Of a DNA stretch of 64,000 bases, positions 21,905 to 32,999 are shown piece by piece. Within the stretch, counting starts at the first letter, position 1; each line of letters opens with the position of its first letter. The translations under genes were made by a program, and so were the position numbers. The stretch covers positions 1 to 64,000 of the forward strand of contig JAKCPI010006028.1 of assembly GCA_023213315.1 (NCBI GenBank). The letters are read 5' to 3'. Under the pieces are notes generated by a model. It did not search any database and had not been told where the DNA came from. It saw only the letters and a program-made list of their open reading frames with translations. This DNA comes from Euborellia annulipes (lineage: Eukaryota > Arthropoda > Insecta > Dermaptera > Anisolabididae).

Positions 21905-22400
21905 TAAAAATATGGTGGGATGGCGCACAGCACACAACGTTCTCTTACCCTTCGGTAAGAGAAAGTTGTACACCGTGCTGGTTTTTTTGTGTCGAGATAT
22001 ATTTAATTTCCGATAACACCTTAGTTAACTTGACAACATGCATTTCATAAGTAAAAAAAAAGAAAAGTCAATTGATTGATCAAAATTTCCATAGGCTCTG
22101 TGTATTTTAAATATTGTCTACTTGAAAGACCTCCTTTTGAATCAAAATTAACATGTTCAAAAGCTTATTTTGAATGTCCGGGAGGGTAGCTAACTTAAAT
22201 ATAAAATTTCAATCCGGTAGCTCAATTCCTTCATGCTAAAAATCGTTATACTCAGACAGACAGACACACCCTCTCAGACAGACCAATTTGCGGGACCCAC
22301 TTTTTTGGACTCAGGGGACCTCAAAACATTAATATCCATTAAAATCTAGTACTTTCTCTATCTATATATTTCATATATATGGTAAGAGAAAGTAAAAAAT
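21905..22400 (-). repeat. Long repeat copy with hairpin at 21914-21990
   Basis: Hairpin arms GCGCACAGCACACAACGTTC and the return GAAAGTTGTACACCGTGC are diverged. After them come AAGCTTATTTTGAATG, the GACAGACAGACAC run, TCAGGGGACCTCAAAAC and TACTTTCTCT...GGTAAGAGAAAGTA. Confidence 0.8.
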
Positions 22401-22613
22401 TAAAAAATTGTCTTTTAATTTTAATATTTTTATAAATTAAACATCTCACTATACAAGCGCCTATAAAAGCAGCTGCAGCCTCATAAATTTGTTGCTAAAG
22501 ATTTCAGCTATATGTTTATATTAATTGAATTTTGTTTTGCATGTTAAATTTTTAAATTCTTGCAAAATACCACACTCTCCCTAAAAAACAGAAATGATTT
22601 CTCTGATTATACA

Positions 22614-22615
<2 letters not shown>

Positions 22616-22646
<31 letters not shown>
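22616..22646. repeat. (TA)n microsatellite
   Basis: About 15 TA units. Similar TA runs occur at 11404-11427, 26345-26374 and 27020-27073. Confidence 0.95.
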
Positions 22647-22649
<3 letters not shown>

Positions 22650-22650
<1 letters not shown>

Positions 22651-23010
22651 CTGGAAAGTTTCCGCGACCGGATGTATGCAAAGATAAGTTTTCTCGGGTT
22701 AAGTCGCGTGGGGTGCTGAGATTTACTCGACGTTTCGGCTCTCTTTTTGGAGCCATTTTTTTGTTGTGTGTAATTGTGTTCGGTTTAGGTTGACTATGGG
22801 GCCTCAATCTGCCTACTCCCCAAGTCGGTGTATTGGTGGATGCCTCAGAGGTCTGGGTTTGTCTCTGAAGAATGGACAGTGGTTGGTTCTGTGTAATCGG
22901 GTTTATTTTTGGTTTGGGTTGACTTTGGGGCCTCAATCTGCCTACTCCCCAAGTCGGGGTGTTAGCTCTTGGTTCCCGGGGTCTCAACCTGCCTACTCCC
23001 CAGGCCGTGA
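22650..23010. repeat. GC-rich tandem-type repeat region
   Basis: Three copies of a block built on GCCTCAATCTGCCTACTCCC (22799, 22928, and a diverged one at 22980), the first two about 129 bp apart. On the minus strand an uninterrupted frame repeats GVGRLRP three times with a basic MAPKREPKRR segment; on the plus strand it repeats GPQSAYSPSR. A coding origin is possible, but the frame runs into the TA microsatellite, so no CDS is called. Confidence 0.55.
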
Positions 23011-23745
23011 TCAACTGAACCAGAGTTGGGTATTATCTATTTTCTACCTTAGAATATACTAGATAGCAAGGCTGCTGAACTATATAAATTGACAAAGAAA
23101 AGGAGGTTGGCTTCCCTTCTAGTACTATCTTATTTTTCTTTATAAAGTTATATAAATTATGAGGTCCCCATAATTATTGAATTGATACGCAACGGTATAT
23201 ATATATTTCTTTTCGTTCTTCTTGAATATAATATACAAAAAGTCAAATAAGGAATTTTGAGATTATACCTTAGTAATTCATTAAATTGAGTATATTGCAC
23301 ATGAATAAATGATATAAATATACCAAATTAATATTGTTTTTCTAATTCGGCTTTTCGGTATGAAAATTTGAAACTTTTCAGAAGATGTAAGCGAATAACG
23401 AACTTGCGGATTTGAAGAAGCTTGGATCATGACGGACAGTGTGAAAAATATGAATGAAACAATAGAATACTGACAATAAAAAGAAGAAACGTGGAATATA
23501 TTGCATACGGGCTAGGACACGCTAGTAACCGAGAATAAAATTGAAAATAAAAAATAGGCCGGCCTTCTGGCTCAGAAACTTGCCTCATCGACTGCCAGTC
23601 AATTTTCAGAGCAACGACGTTGAAAATCACATGAAGGTCGCCACACGGATTAGTTAAAGAAGAATATTATTAATCAATATTGATATTATCGTTGGTAAAA
23701 TAAACAATATTTAGACAAATTTTTAATTTTAATTATAATAATATT

Positions 23746-24272
23746 ACTGTGCGTCAATGAAAACATTTTGTTTCTTCTTAAAAAGATCTGTTATAATCTA
23801 TTTTAATGATACTGTAATTTATTAAACATTTTATATTCTAAGTAAATTTAACACAAATCCATACCATTTTAATAAATAATTAAAATTTAAATAAAACAAA
23901 GAAAAAAAATGTCGAAATTTTTTTATCAACGGCCAATTTCTAAAATTTTAATTTTAATCTTTCCATTTCTGTCTATATTTTATTGGAAACTCTTATAAAA
24001 ACAAACTTTCTAATTAATATATACAACAAAACATATCGAGATTATGTTGATTTGTCCCTCAAATAGAAAATCGATATATTTTTTTTATTTTATTTAAATT
24101 GTATTAAATTGATTTATAGATTTCAAATTTACTTAGAAATGTATATATATATATATACGTTACGATACGTATTTTCAAATTAAATGTTTCTTAAATTAGA
24201 GTATCATTAAGATAGATTAAAACAGGTCTACTTATGAAGAAACAAAATGTTACGTTTTCATTGACGCACAGT
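23746..24272. mobile_element. Tc1/mariner-type MITE
   Basis: Inverted ends ACTGTGCGTCAATGAAAAC and GTTTTCATTGACGCACAGT, continuing into ATTTTGTTTCTT on both sides, with TA at or near the borders. About 527 bp, AT-rich, without a transposase frame. Confidence 0.82.
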
Positions 24273-24371
24273 GTATATTTATGGTGCAAGTGGAGGGCAC
24301 GCCCAGGCCACTATAAATTTTGTAAATATATATATACATGTATATATGAGAAATTATATTTAAATTAGTAT

Positions 24372-25471
24372 ACAAAGACCAGAGTGGTTGTTTTCCATAA
24401 GGGTAGATATTCTGGACCGTCGAGCTTTCTTTATAATGATGAAAGAATACTGTGTGTGCAGAAATATGACTTTCTCGGAATTCCTTTTGTCAGTTCGGGA
24501 TTGTTCCATGAAGCTGCTGTGTCTGCCAATCGCAAATCGGCTCCTGCAATCGGCTCTGCTCTGGGTGTACTTTCGCGAACCAGGTGCGACTCCTTGGCAG
24601 CTCGGATGAGGGTGTATGAGGCGCTGGTAGCCAACGTTGTTCTGTATGGTGCCCCAGTTTGGTCTCCGCTACGTTGACAATCGAGAGAACTCAGGTGCGA
24701 TTCTTCAAAAGATTGCTGGGTCTCCCGAGTACAACCCCGGATGCGGTGGTGAGGCTGGAGGCGGGAGTTATAAAACTACAACATAGAATATTAAAGGCAA
24801 CCCTCAAATGGATAGTTAAACTACTTCAAATGGAAGACAGTAGATACCCGCTACTCTGCTATCGAAAATTGCACAACATCGCAAGATCCAGCAATGAATT
24901 AAAATATAATTGGGTTGGCCAAGTCGAGGAGCTTCTCAGGCTCAGTTCTGTAAGAGGGATCGACCTTTTAAATTTGGGATCTGTCAGAAGAGCGATTAAA
25001 TGCTCCTTGGAGAGTGGTAAGCGCGACTTCATGGAAGCTGATTGAGCTTTTGTCTCGGCCTCTTCGTTTGGCTACTTGTACAGGAGTGTGTTCACCTCAA
25101 ACGGATTCTTTCCACAACAATATCTAACTGCAAGAATCAATTTCAAAATAATCAAAACTATTGCCCAGATTAGGGTGGCCAATAAATATCATTTGGTCCT
25201 ATCTTCCGGTAACAACCTGGTAAGAATTGACCAGCGAGTCAATTGCTCGTTCTGCAATCTCCAGAGACCGGAGACTCTCCTGCACATAATTAGTGAATCT
25301 CCGGTCTATGTCTCTGTGAGGAACTACCATATAGAATGGGCCAACGATATAGGTTCCAACGAAGACCTTGGGAAGAAAATTAATGGGGCACAAATCCGGG
25401 AGTTAAAAAAAATATATTATTACATTGAAGCCGCACTAAGGTTACGGTCCTTTATTATCAAAGAGTACTAG
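24372..25471 (+). pseudogene. 5'-truncated LINE reverse transcriptase, frameshifted
   Basis: Three consecutive frames cover the post-catalytic part of a non-LTR reverse transcriptase: VVVFHKGRYSGPS and LVANVVLYGAPVWS (to about 24675), FFKRLLGLPSTTPDA to KRDFMEAD (to 25045), then RIDQRVNCSFCNLQRPETL to the end at 25471. The zinc-knuckle-like CxxC...H...C near the C-terminus has Ser for the last Cys. Two frame changes and a stop after MEAD make it dead. The catalytic FADD region is absent. Confidence 0.78.
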
Positions 25472-25855
25472 TACTTTACTGATGTATTTTTTCAGTTTTT
25501 TTCTATTTTCTCGAAATTTGCCTTAACAATTTTGATTCAAATTCATAATTTAATTATTTTTTAAATGCTCTTTAAAATGTATATTCTCATTTTGCTCTCA
25601 AAATTGTTTGAAGCATGCTTGATTCTTGTATTTCATAAGAAAGATAGAAAAAAATAGTTGACATGATAACAAAATATAAATAAATATGTTTCTATGTTTA
25701 TAGATTTAACATCTTGAATTTTAATGTTCTGTCGAAAACTATATATATATATATGCCCACACAAAAAACTCTGGTGGGATAAGCTCCAGAACACAACTTT
25801 CAATTACCGAAGGTAAGAGAAAGTTGTGGCTGAGCATTCAGTCATACCACATTTT
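25466..25855 (+). repeat. Long repeat copy with hairpin at 25768-25852
   Basis: Starts AGTACTAGTACTTTACTGATG directly at the LINE stop, passes through TTCTCATTTTGCTCTC and the AACAAAATATAAATA block, and ends in the hairpin (AATTACCGAAGG centre). The LINE either carried or received it. Confidence 0.8.
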
Positions 25856-26043
25856 TATTTTATAAAAAAAAAGGGTCTTCAAGTGGATACAGAATCCAAA
25901 AGAGAAAAATGAGAAATGTATAAAGAAACTGCTAAACCAAGTTATTTTTTAAATGTTATTGATTTTAAAATTTCATCTTATAGGCCTATATAAATTTTGA
26001 AAACAGGAATATTCGGAGATAATTATTACCAGTATTTGATGTA

Positions 26044-26250
26044 CAGTGAGGGACAATATTAAATCCCACCCATGAGTTTCCCACTTGTGATTATTTCATT
26101 GTTTTTATAAAGGAAAATTAAATTTTTTATTGGAAATCTTCTAGATTTGAACCATGAAAGTTTTCATTAAAAAATATATATTTTTTTAAAAACAATGATA
26201 TAATGACAAGTAGAAAACGCTTGAGTGGGACTTAATATTGTCCCTCACTG
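26044..26250. mobile_element. Tc1/mariner-type MITE, intact
   Basis: 207 bp with near-perfect inverted ends CAGTGAGGGACAATATTAA and TTAATATTGTCCCTCACTG, flanked by TA on both sides. Diverged copies begin at about 11031 and 42398. Confidence 0.88.
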
Positions 26251-26341
26251 TACTACTAACAAATCATTTTATTTGTCAGATATTTCGACCAGCATAACGC
26301 TCGGTTATCTTAAGCAAAAAATAATTGATTTGATTGTAAGC

Positions 26342-26379
<38 letters not shown>

Positions 26380-27003
26380 ATTCATCCTTCGCCTTTTTGT
26401 GTTAAGAACTTTATGCATAATTAAATTTTATTATATATTCTTAAGAATTTTCAATATATATGCTTGTATCAAGAAAATTTTCATAAGAAAAGTATCTTTT
26501 TTCTCAGTGTCAGATATCAGTGATTGAGTTACTCGTCTCATCATCGGTATTTTTTGGACTCATTATCATACAGTAAAAAGAATGTTCATTAATCAATCAG
26601 TGATTGGAAAAATAAATACATTTGTTAATGCTTAAAAGATACAAGTTTTTGGTTCCCCAATTTGTTGAGAAAAAGATCATAAAAGACAACTTTAATCAAA
26701 ACTTTAAACATCTTAATTACACGAAAAAAATTTTAAATCGTAGAAAAATAGAAAAATTTCTCTGAAAAATCTGGAATTTATCGGGGAAATTTCAAATCAT
26801 TTCTCTGTAGCCACCCTGATACATATAAACATATATATACCTCTATATTTTCATCTATACAATCTTCCAGCCTTTCTTTTAGATGGTTACTGGTCGAAAC
26901 AACATGTTGTTTTTACAAGTTGTTTTTTGAAATAAATTTTTACAAACACAACTGTATAGTTGAATTATTTTTGGCCAAAAATAAAAGCAAATAATTCAAT
27001 TAT

Positions 27004-27016
27004 TTTTGTCCAAAAA

Positions 27017-27067
<51 letters not shown>

Positions 27068-27073
27068 TATATA
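27004..27073. repeat. (TA)n microsatellite
   Basis: Long TA run with one slip, next to the 27.1-kb foldback. Flanked by two copies of TTATTTTTGNCCAAAAAT. Confidence 0.95.
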
Positions 27074-27135
27074 GTTAAAAAATTTAGTAAAAGATTAGAT
27101 TTTCGGTTTAACTGTGGTTTATTTGTAAAAATTAC

Positions 27136-27170
27136 AACGTTTCGGTCACTCATTCTGTGGCCTTCTTCAG
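27136..27170 (-). ncRNA. Hammerhead-like core, left arm of foldback
   Basis: Minus strand: GUAC before CTGAAGA, extra A, GGCCAC...GUGACC (stem II with one C/A mismatch), GAAACGTT, then GUA pairing with UAC as the start of helix I. Confidence 0.38.
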
Positions 27171-27243
27171 GTACAATTCAGCTACTAAGATTACAAAGAT
27201 TGTCACAGATGTAACAACCTTTGTAATTTTAGCTGAATTGTAT

Positions 27244-27278
27244 CTGAAGAAGGCCACAGAATGAGTGACCGAAACGTT
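27244..27278 (+). ncRNA. Hammerhead-like core, right arm of foldback
   Basis: Same core as the left arm in opposite orientation; the base before CTGAAGA is U instead of C, leaving a G-U at the base of helix I. Because both arms are complementary, a transcript of the whole element would form one long duplex instead of two ribozymes. Confidence 0.38.
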
Positions 27279-27485
27279 GTAATTTTTACAAATAAACCAC
27301 AGTTAAACCGAAAATCTAATTCTTTTACTAATGATAACAACTGTGAAAGCCTAAACTCCAAAATTTTAAAAAATTTATTTCAAACACCAATTTGAAAAAA
27401 CAGCATGCTGTTTCGACGAGTATCCACTTAAAAGAAAGGCTGTATGATTAATCTCGTCCTCTCTCAGTTCAAAGAATATACAATC

Positions 27486-27700
27486 TTCTATACTTATTTA
27501 TAAAGAGAGAATGTGAGTTTGTTTGTATGTAGTGGCTAAGCTCAGAATTTACTATTTTTTCCAAAGCCTTGGGAAGGGGGGCAAATACCCCCCTGCTCCC
27601 CTCAAATGACGTCCCTGCTATTGAAGGCATATCAGCACTTCTCCAGTATAAGAACATGTTGAATTTGAGTGACAATGAGTTGCTTTGAAGGAGAAGTGCT
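27486..27700 (+). mobile_element. Helitron 5'-end fragment
   Basis: TCTATACTTATTTATAAAG and the following GTGAGTTTGTTTGTATGTA match the start of the minus-strand Helitron ending at 31051. A GC-ended insert (GGGGGGCAAATACCCCC to GACGTCCCTG) lies inside. No CTAG end with hairpin is found close by. Confidence 0.4.
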
Positions 27701-28264
27701 AATATGCCTTTGAAAACTCATAAAATTACAATTTTGTAATTTTTTTCTCTTTCAATCAACGAGCATTTTCACACCCTGTTTGCCAGACAATAAGAGAGGA
27801 AAGCTACCTATATGATTCAAAGATAGAAGAAATCGTGTTTGAAGGGAGCCCAGAGTGTTATAGAGAATGATTGTGAATAAGAAATGAAAATTGATCTGAG
27901 CAGGGCCTGTGCGGCCTAATAGAAAGTGTATTTAAATTTTATGTTTATTGATTTTAAAATTTTGGACTGAAATTTTAACTATATAATAAATCAATTTATA
28001 GAAATCATAGTATCAAAAAATTTCATTGTGTTAGAATGGGAAGAATAAACCTTGAGATGTGTGAATGGTGGGAGGCAAGAAGAAGAACGGACTACGAGTA
28101 AATTTTAAAAAATTTTGTTTGTACCTTATATAATTGAAATTAATATATACATACGAATCCCTCCCGAAAAGGATCAATCAATAGATAAATAATACTTTCC
28201 AATTAACATTTATTATTATTTTTCAGAACATAATGACTATGACTTGATTGAAATTCGATATTAA

Positions 28265-28800
28265 TATTGAAGATGTAAAATTTATAAACATGGGAAAATA
28301 TTTATATTTTGTTGCCATAGTAACCATTTCTCATATATTTCCAGTGAAGTACAAGAGTAAAGTAGTTTTCAAAAATTTCAATGGCAAAATGAGAATATAC
28401 ATTTGAAAGAGCCAATTGATTTTTGAATTTTAATCAAAATCGTTAAAGCGAATTTTGAGAAAATCGAAAAAAAAAAAAAAAAAAAAACTGAAAAAGTACA
28501 TTAGCAAAGTACCAACACTTTTTGGTCGATTTTGTTTAAAAGCTTATTTTCAGGCTCCAGGGGGGTGTCTAACTTAAATATAAAATTTCAGCCTCATAGC
28601 TCAATTCCTTCATGCTTAAAATTGAACACACACACAGACAGACAGACCATGTCACGAAAACCACTTTTTTGGATTTAGGGGACCTCAAAACGTATATATC
28701 CTTCAAAATCATGACATCGAATTTTTGACGTGAATCCAATACTTTCTCACTATAAATATATATTAACATATATACATACAGTAGATAAGAGAAAGTAGAA
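28265..28800 (-). repeat. Long repeat copy without the hairpin
   Basis: Begins at AAATTTATAAACATGGGAAA and runs through the shared blocks to ATACTTTCTCACTATAAATA and GATAAGAGAAAGTAG. The frame on the minus strand here is repeat-derived. Confidence 0.8.
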
Positions 28801-29486
28801 CGAATGTCCAAATATAATTTGTATTTTATCAAAAAGTATGAAATTAAAGAAATATTTTTAGTGTTTGTTGGAAAATATCAGACTAATAAATTTTTTACTT
28901 TCTCTTCAAAAATTAATTCCGCCCAGTAATAAGAAATTTCAGAATGAAATTAAAATGTTCCTATCCCACTATGCTATTTGCTAAATATTGAATATAAATT
29001 TGAACTCAAACGGAATGCACTTATAAAGAATTTAAAAAAAAAACATTAATATCTTTATGTATTATAAGGGATGGGATCAACCCCTCGTTAATGCTTTCAT
29101 ACCCCCCTCCCCCTTTAAGAAAATGTGAGCCTTCGTGAAATTACTCTCAAAATAATTCGAATAAATTTTTTATCTTTATTTATTTTGAAATTATTTTATT
29201 ATAATTTTCAACCCTTAATCCACCCTTGTGTAAAAATATATGAAGGAAATATGATTAACAAAATAAAGGCCGTATAAAATGAATGAATATAACTTAAATA
29301 AAAAATAAGAAAGTGAACTAATTTTTTTTCAATTACACGAATACTCCCCCTCCCTCTTCCATTAGCTTAAATTCTCCCTCTACCTTTGGTGAAATATTTA
29401 ATTTAATATTAAAAAGAATCGTTTTTCGTCGTCAAATTATTTGTTTTTATCATTTTTTTTTCAACGATAAAATGCATAATAATTAC

Positions 29487-29645
29487 CTTTAATAAGACTC
29501 TCAAGAGGGTGTGTTGGCTGACGGGGTGGTCAGGGTGGATTACACTATATTAATTATTCACTTTTATTCACTTTAAACACAACTTGATAGCAACTCGTCG
29601 CCTGCCAGCAGGCCACACACTCGACTGAACGAGACTTGTCTTTCT
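29487..29645 (-). other. Putative exon, GC-rich island
   Basis: Minus strand: acceptor ATTTCAAAACAAACAG, donor TTAAAG/GTAATTATT. All three frames are open for about 24-30 codons (one contains VECVACWQATSCYQVV) and then stop. It could also be a first exon. No family relation to the exons left of 16 kb is clear. Confidence 0.33.
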
Positions 29646-30265
29646 CTGTTTGTTTTGAAATAAAATAGATCAAAATAACAATTCCCTTTTTATTAAAAAG
29701 AAAAAAAAAACCTTTTACTTTAATCTAACTATATTTAGAGATGGAAAAAAATGTCAACAAGTGATTTGGAATATTCCAAGGCCTTTCTTAAATAATCAAC
29801 CCTTCATCTCATCCCTAATCAACCCTTAATATTATAAAATAATAATCAACGCTATTTTTTGAATGTTTTCTATTTATTTAGCTTCAATTTAGCTAAAATA
29901 AATTAAAAAAAGATTTTTTCAATTTTTCAACCCCTAATCCAATTTTAATAAATAAAATAATTAACAATCCTATTTTGATTGAACTTTTTTATATTTAACA
30001 GGTCTTAATTATAAGAAAAAAAGAGATAATTTAATTATATAACAATTTTTAATTTGAGCAATTTATTTATTTAATATCCGCGCCGCCTGCCTTGGGCGGG
30101 TCGCGCGCCTAGGCCCCTGCGGGCGGAGCCTCGAGATCTGATTAGTAGTTGTCGCCATAAATGGATTTTAATAAATTTTTGATCTTAATAAATGAGAATA
30201 TAAAATATAAATTTTTTATTCACTTTTAGTTTTTTTTTTTTTTTTTAATTAAAATGATATATACT

Positions 30266-31051
30266 AGCCGCGCCGCCCGCCTTCGCGTCAAGCCTGAGGG
30301 GCCTCGTCCCCCTGGACCCTCCTAAGCATTTTATTTAGCCGGGGGAGGGGGTGGTCCTCCTTGGTATTCCATTTAATTTTATTTCCTTTGTTACATTTAT
30401 AAATTTGAAAAATGTTTCCTCCTTTATAGAGTTCCATTCATTGGAGAAAGATGGCGTACTGGTCTTTAAACGCAGCCTCCAAGAGGAAGGAATAAATTTT
30501 CTCTTTTCATTTATTACTAGACTATTATAGAAAAAATTATTTTATCCAAATTTAAAAATTTTTTTTATATATTTTTAAATTAAATTTAAAGTTTTTTTTT
30601 TTTTATTTTATATTATCCGATTAGAGATCTTTTCAAGTATTTTTTTTGGTTTAAGGTTGAAAAACTCTAAAAATTAAAATGAATCGGTTCTAAGGGGGAG
30701 GGGGGGTCCCTCCAAGGCAGTGGCGGATTAATGCAATTTTGTCGGGGGGGGACGGTTTTTATTTTTTTATTTTTTTTATTTAAGGATTTTGTCGGCATCT
30801 ATGGCCATTTAGACCCCTTTCCTATTTAATTAAATTGATTGGTAACAAATTCAATTGAAATTAAAGAGCGGAAATCATAATTTCTTTAGATTACTAGTCT
30901 TTATAACGTTTTGAATTTCATCTCGGGGGGGGGGGGCGATCGCCCCCCTCCTTTAATCCGCCCCTGCTCCAAGGTTTTGGAAGAAAATAGTAAATTCTGA
31001 TCTCAGCCCCTACATACAAACTCACACTCTCTCTTTATAAATAAGTATAGA
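30266..31051 (-). mobile_element. Nonautonomous Helitron with nested insertions
   Basis: Read on the minus strand it starts TCTATACTTATTTATAAAG and ends with CGAAGGCGGGCGGCGCGGCTAG followed by T. The CTAG end and GC-rich subterminal segment match those at 44316 and 63999. No Rep/helicase frame. It carries the hAT element at 30718-30966. A related GC-rich tail at 30085-30135 may be another copy. Confidence 0.65.
30718..30966. mobile_element. hAT-type MITE with 8-bp TSD
   Basis: Ends CAGTGGCGGATTAA and TTAATCCGCCCCTG, with exact target duplications CTCCAAGG (30710-30717, 30967-30974). A minus-strand SINE tail (30778-30862: GTCGGCATCTATGGCC, ATTGATTGGTAAC) lies inside, so the SINE sequence is part of, or nested in, this element. 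Confidence 0.92.
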
Positions 31052-31464
31052 AGATGGTATAGATATGGATGGCTCTTCCTTCCATAGAGCCAATGTTAAA
31101 TCCTTTTTACATATGAAATGCAAGTGTTCAAGTTTGAAATTAAGGTGCTATGGAAAACTAAATATATGTCGACACAAAAGAATCTAGTGTGGAAAGCACA
31201 GAACATAACTTTCGATTACCGAAGGTAAGAGAAAGTTGTGTGTTGTGCGACTAGTCACAACAGATTTTTTTAATTCGAAGGTTAAGCGTGTTCTTGTTTA
31301 CTATACCGATGATTTGATGTCAATCGGATAAGATCGCTAGTTAATTTTAAGTGAATCAACCGGCCCTTGGAGTTTAAGTCTCAAGGCCTGATAAAAATTT
31401 TATAAAAAATTATTTTAATTTTTTTTTTTAAATGAATTAATAATAATAATAAAATTCAAAATCA

Positions 31465-32085
31465 TTTTTTACTTTCTCTTACCTCTATATATGTTAATAT
31501 ATAGATATATGTCAAAAACTCGATGTCTAGATTTTGATGGATATACACGTTTTGAGGTCCCCTGAATCCAAAAAAGTGCTTTTCGCGACATGGTATGTCT
31601 GTGTTCAATTTTAAGCATGAAGGAATTGAGCTATGAGGCTGAAATTTTAGAATCAAGTTAGGCACCTCCCTGGAGCGAGAAAATATGCTTTTAATCAAAA
31701 TCGGCCAAAAAGTACTATTACTTTACTGATGTACTTTTTCAGTTTTTTTCGATTTTCCCAAAATGCACTCTAACGGTTTTGATTAAAATTCAAAAATCAA
31801 TTATTTTTTAGATGCTCTTTCAAATGTATATTCTCATTTTTCTCTCAAAATTGTTTGAAGCACACTTTACTCTTGTACTTCATAGGAAGAAAGGAGAAAT
31901 TGTTGCCATGGTAACAAAATATAAATATTCTCCCATGTTTATAAATTATGAATTCTAATTCATGTAGAAACTAAATATATGTCGACAAAAAAATCTGGTG
32001 TGACAAGCATAGTACACAACTTTCGTTGACCGAAGGCAAGAGAAAGTTGTGTGCTGTGCGACCAGTCACACCAGATTTTTTGTAT
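31465..32085 (+). repeat. Long repeat copy, nearly complete, hairpin at 31995-32085
   Basis: Runs from TACTTTCTCTTACC through GAGGTCCCCTGAATCC, ATTTTAAGCATGAAGG, TTGAAGCACACTTTACTC, CCATGGTAACAAAATATAAA to the hairpin (GTGACAAGCATAGTACAC arm and CTGTGCGACCAGTCACAC arm). A separate hairpin lies just before at 31163-31270. This is a good reference copy. Confidence 0.88.
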
Positions 32086-32768
32086 ATAGCAAATTATTAC
32101 ATTTTTTAATTTAAGACCAAATAGGGCATTACTCCCTTCTTGAGCCTTTACTTCACCGGAAGTTTTACTTTATTCTATGAGTTCATCAATTATTTTTGTT
32201 TTAGATACTAATTAGTGTATGATTAAACATTTATTACAAAACGCCTAACATTCCTATATTTCACACCAAATTTTATTTCTTTCACACTATTACTTAGTGT
32301 TTAAGAATTTAAAAAAATATATTCAGGTTTCAAGATCTTTTATCTTATTTGCTCTAAAGAGAGACGTTTAAGAGAACTTGAAAAATCTAAAGGGTCTTGA
32401 TAAAATTCGGAAATCTAATTTCAAGTTCAAGTAGACACGACACACTCTTAGAAAAAAAAAATAGAAAAAAAAAAAAAAAAAACCAAAATTTTATATAAAT
32501 TTATATTAAAAGACTTTTTTTTGTACGAGGGGGAAAAAATTATGCTACAACTTTTAAGGGGAAGCTTGGATCGTGAATTGAGAACAGAATGTACACCAAG
32601 ATGGTGCTTGGAAATTCTTAGCATTCAACTAATCGGTGTGGGTGAGGGAGGGGGGAATTACCCTAAATAGGATAAAATTGTTCTGTTTCATTTAAATTTT
32701 TTTCTTGAAAAATATCTAAAAAGTTTTGGTTGGTATAAGAGGGGACCCGAGTCTTTTGAGCTTCACCC

Positions 32769-32955
32769 CAGGGCCGGATCTGGGGGGGGGGCAGTGGGTG
32801 CGTGTGCCCCGGGCGGCAGATTTTAGGGGGCGGCAATTAAAGAAAGATTTACTAAAAAAAAAGTAAAATTATATAAATTTTCTATAGAAAATTTTAAGGA
32901 GAGGGCGGCAAATTAAATTTTGCCCTCCCTAAAAAATCTCCTAGTTCCGGCCCTG
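32769..32955. mobile_element. hAT-type MITE, CAGGGCCGG ends
   Basis: 187 bp, ends CAGGGCCGGATCT and AGTTCCGGCCCTG, exact target duplications CTTCACCC (32761-32768, 32956-32963). Interior repeats GGGCGGCA motifs; no transposase. Confidence 0.92.
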
Positions 32956-32999
32956 CTTCACCCTAAATTTCTAATGGTTAAAAAATTAAAAATATTTTA

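Larger units (their letters stand above)
27090..27335. repeat. Foldback carrying two inverted hammerhead-like cores
   Basis: The left arm runs from TAAAAGATTAGATTTTCGG through AACGTTTCGGTCACTCATTC to TACAATTCAGCTA; the right arm is its reverse complement ending CGAAAATCTAATTCTTTTA. Only a small centre is unpaired. No coding content. Confidence 0.9.

Noticed and set aside
22735..22760. GAGCCGAAACGTC (minus strand) as a ribozyme core
   Set aside because: Stem II-like GGCUC/GAGCC exists, but CUGANGA is replaced by an A-run.
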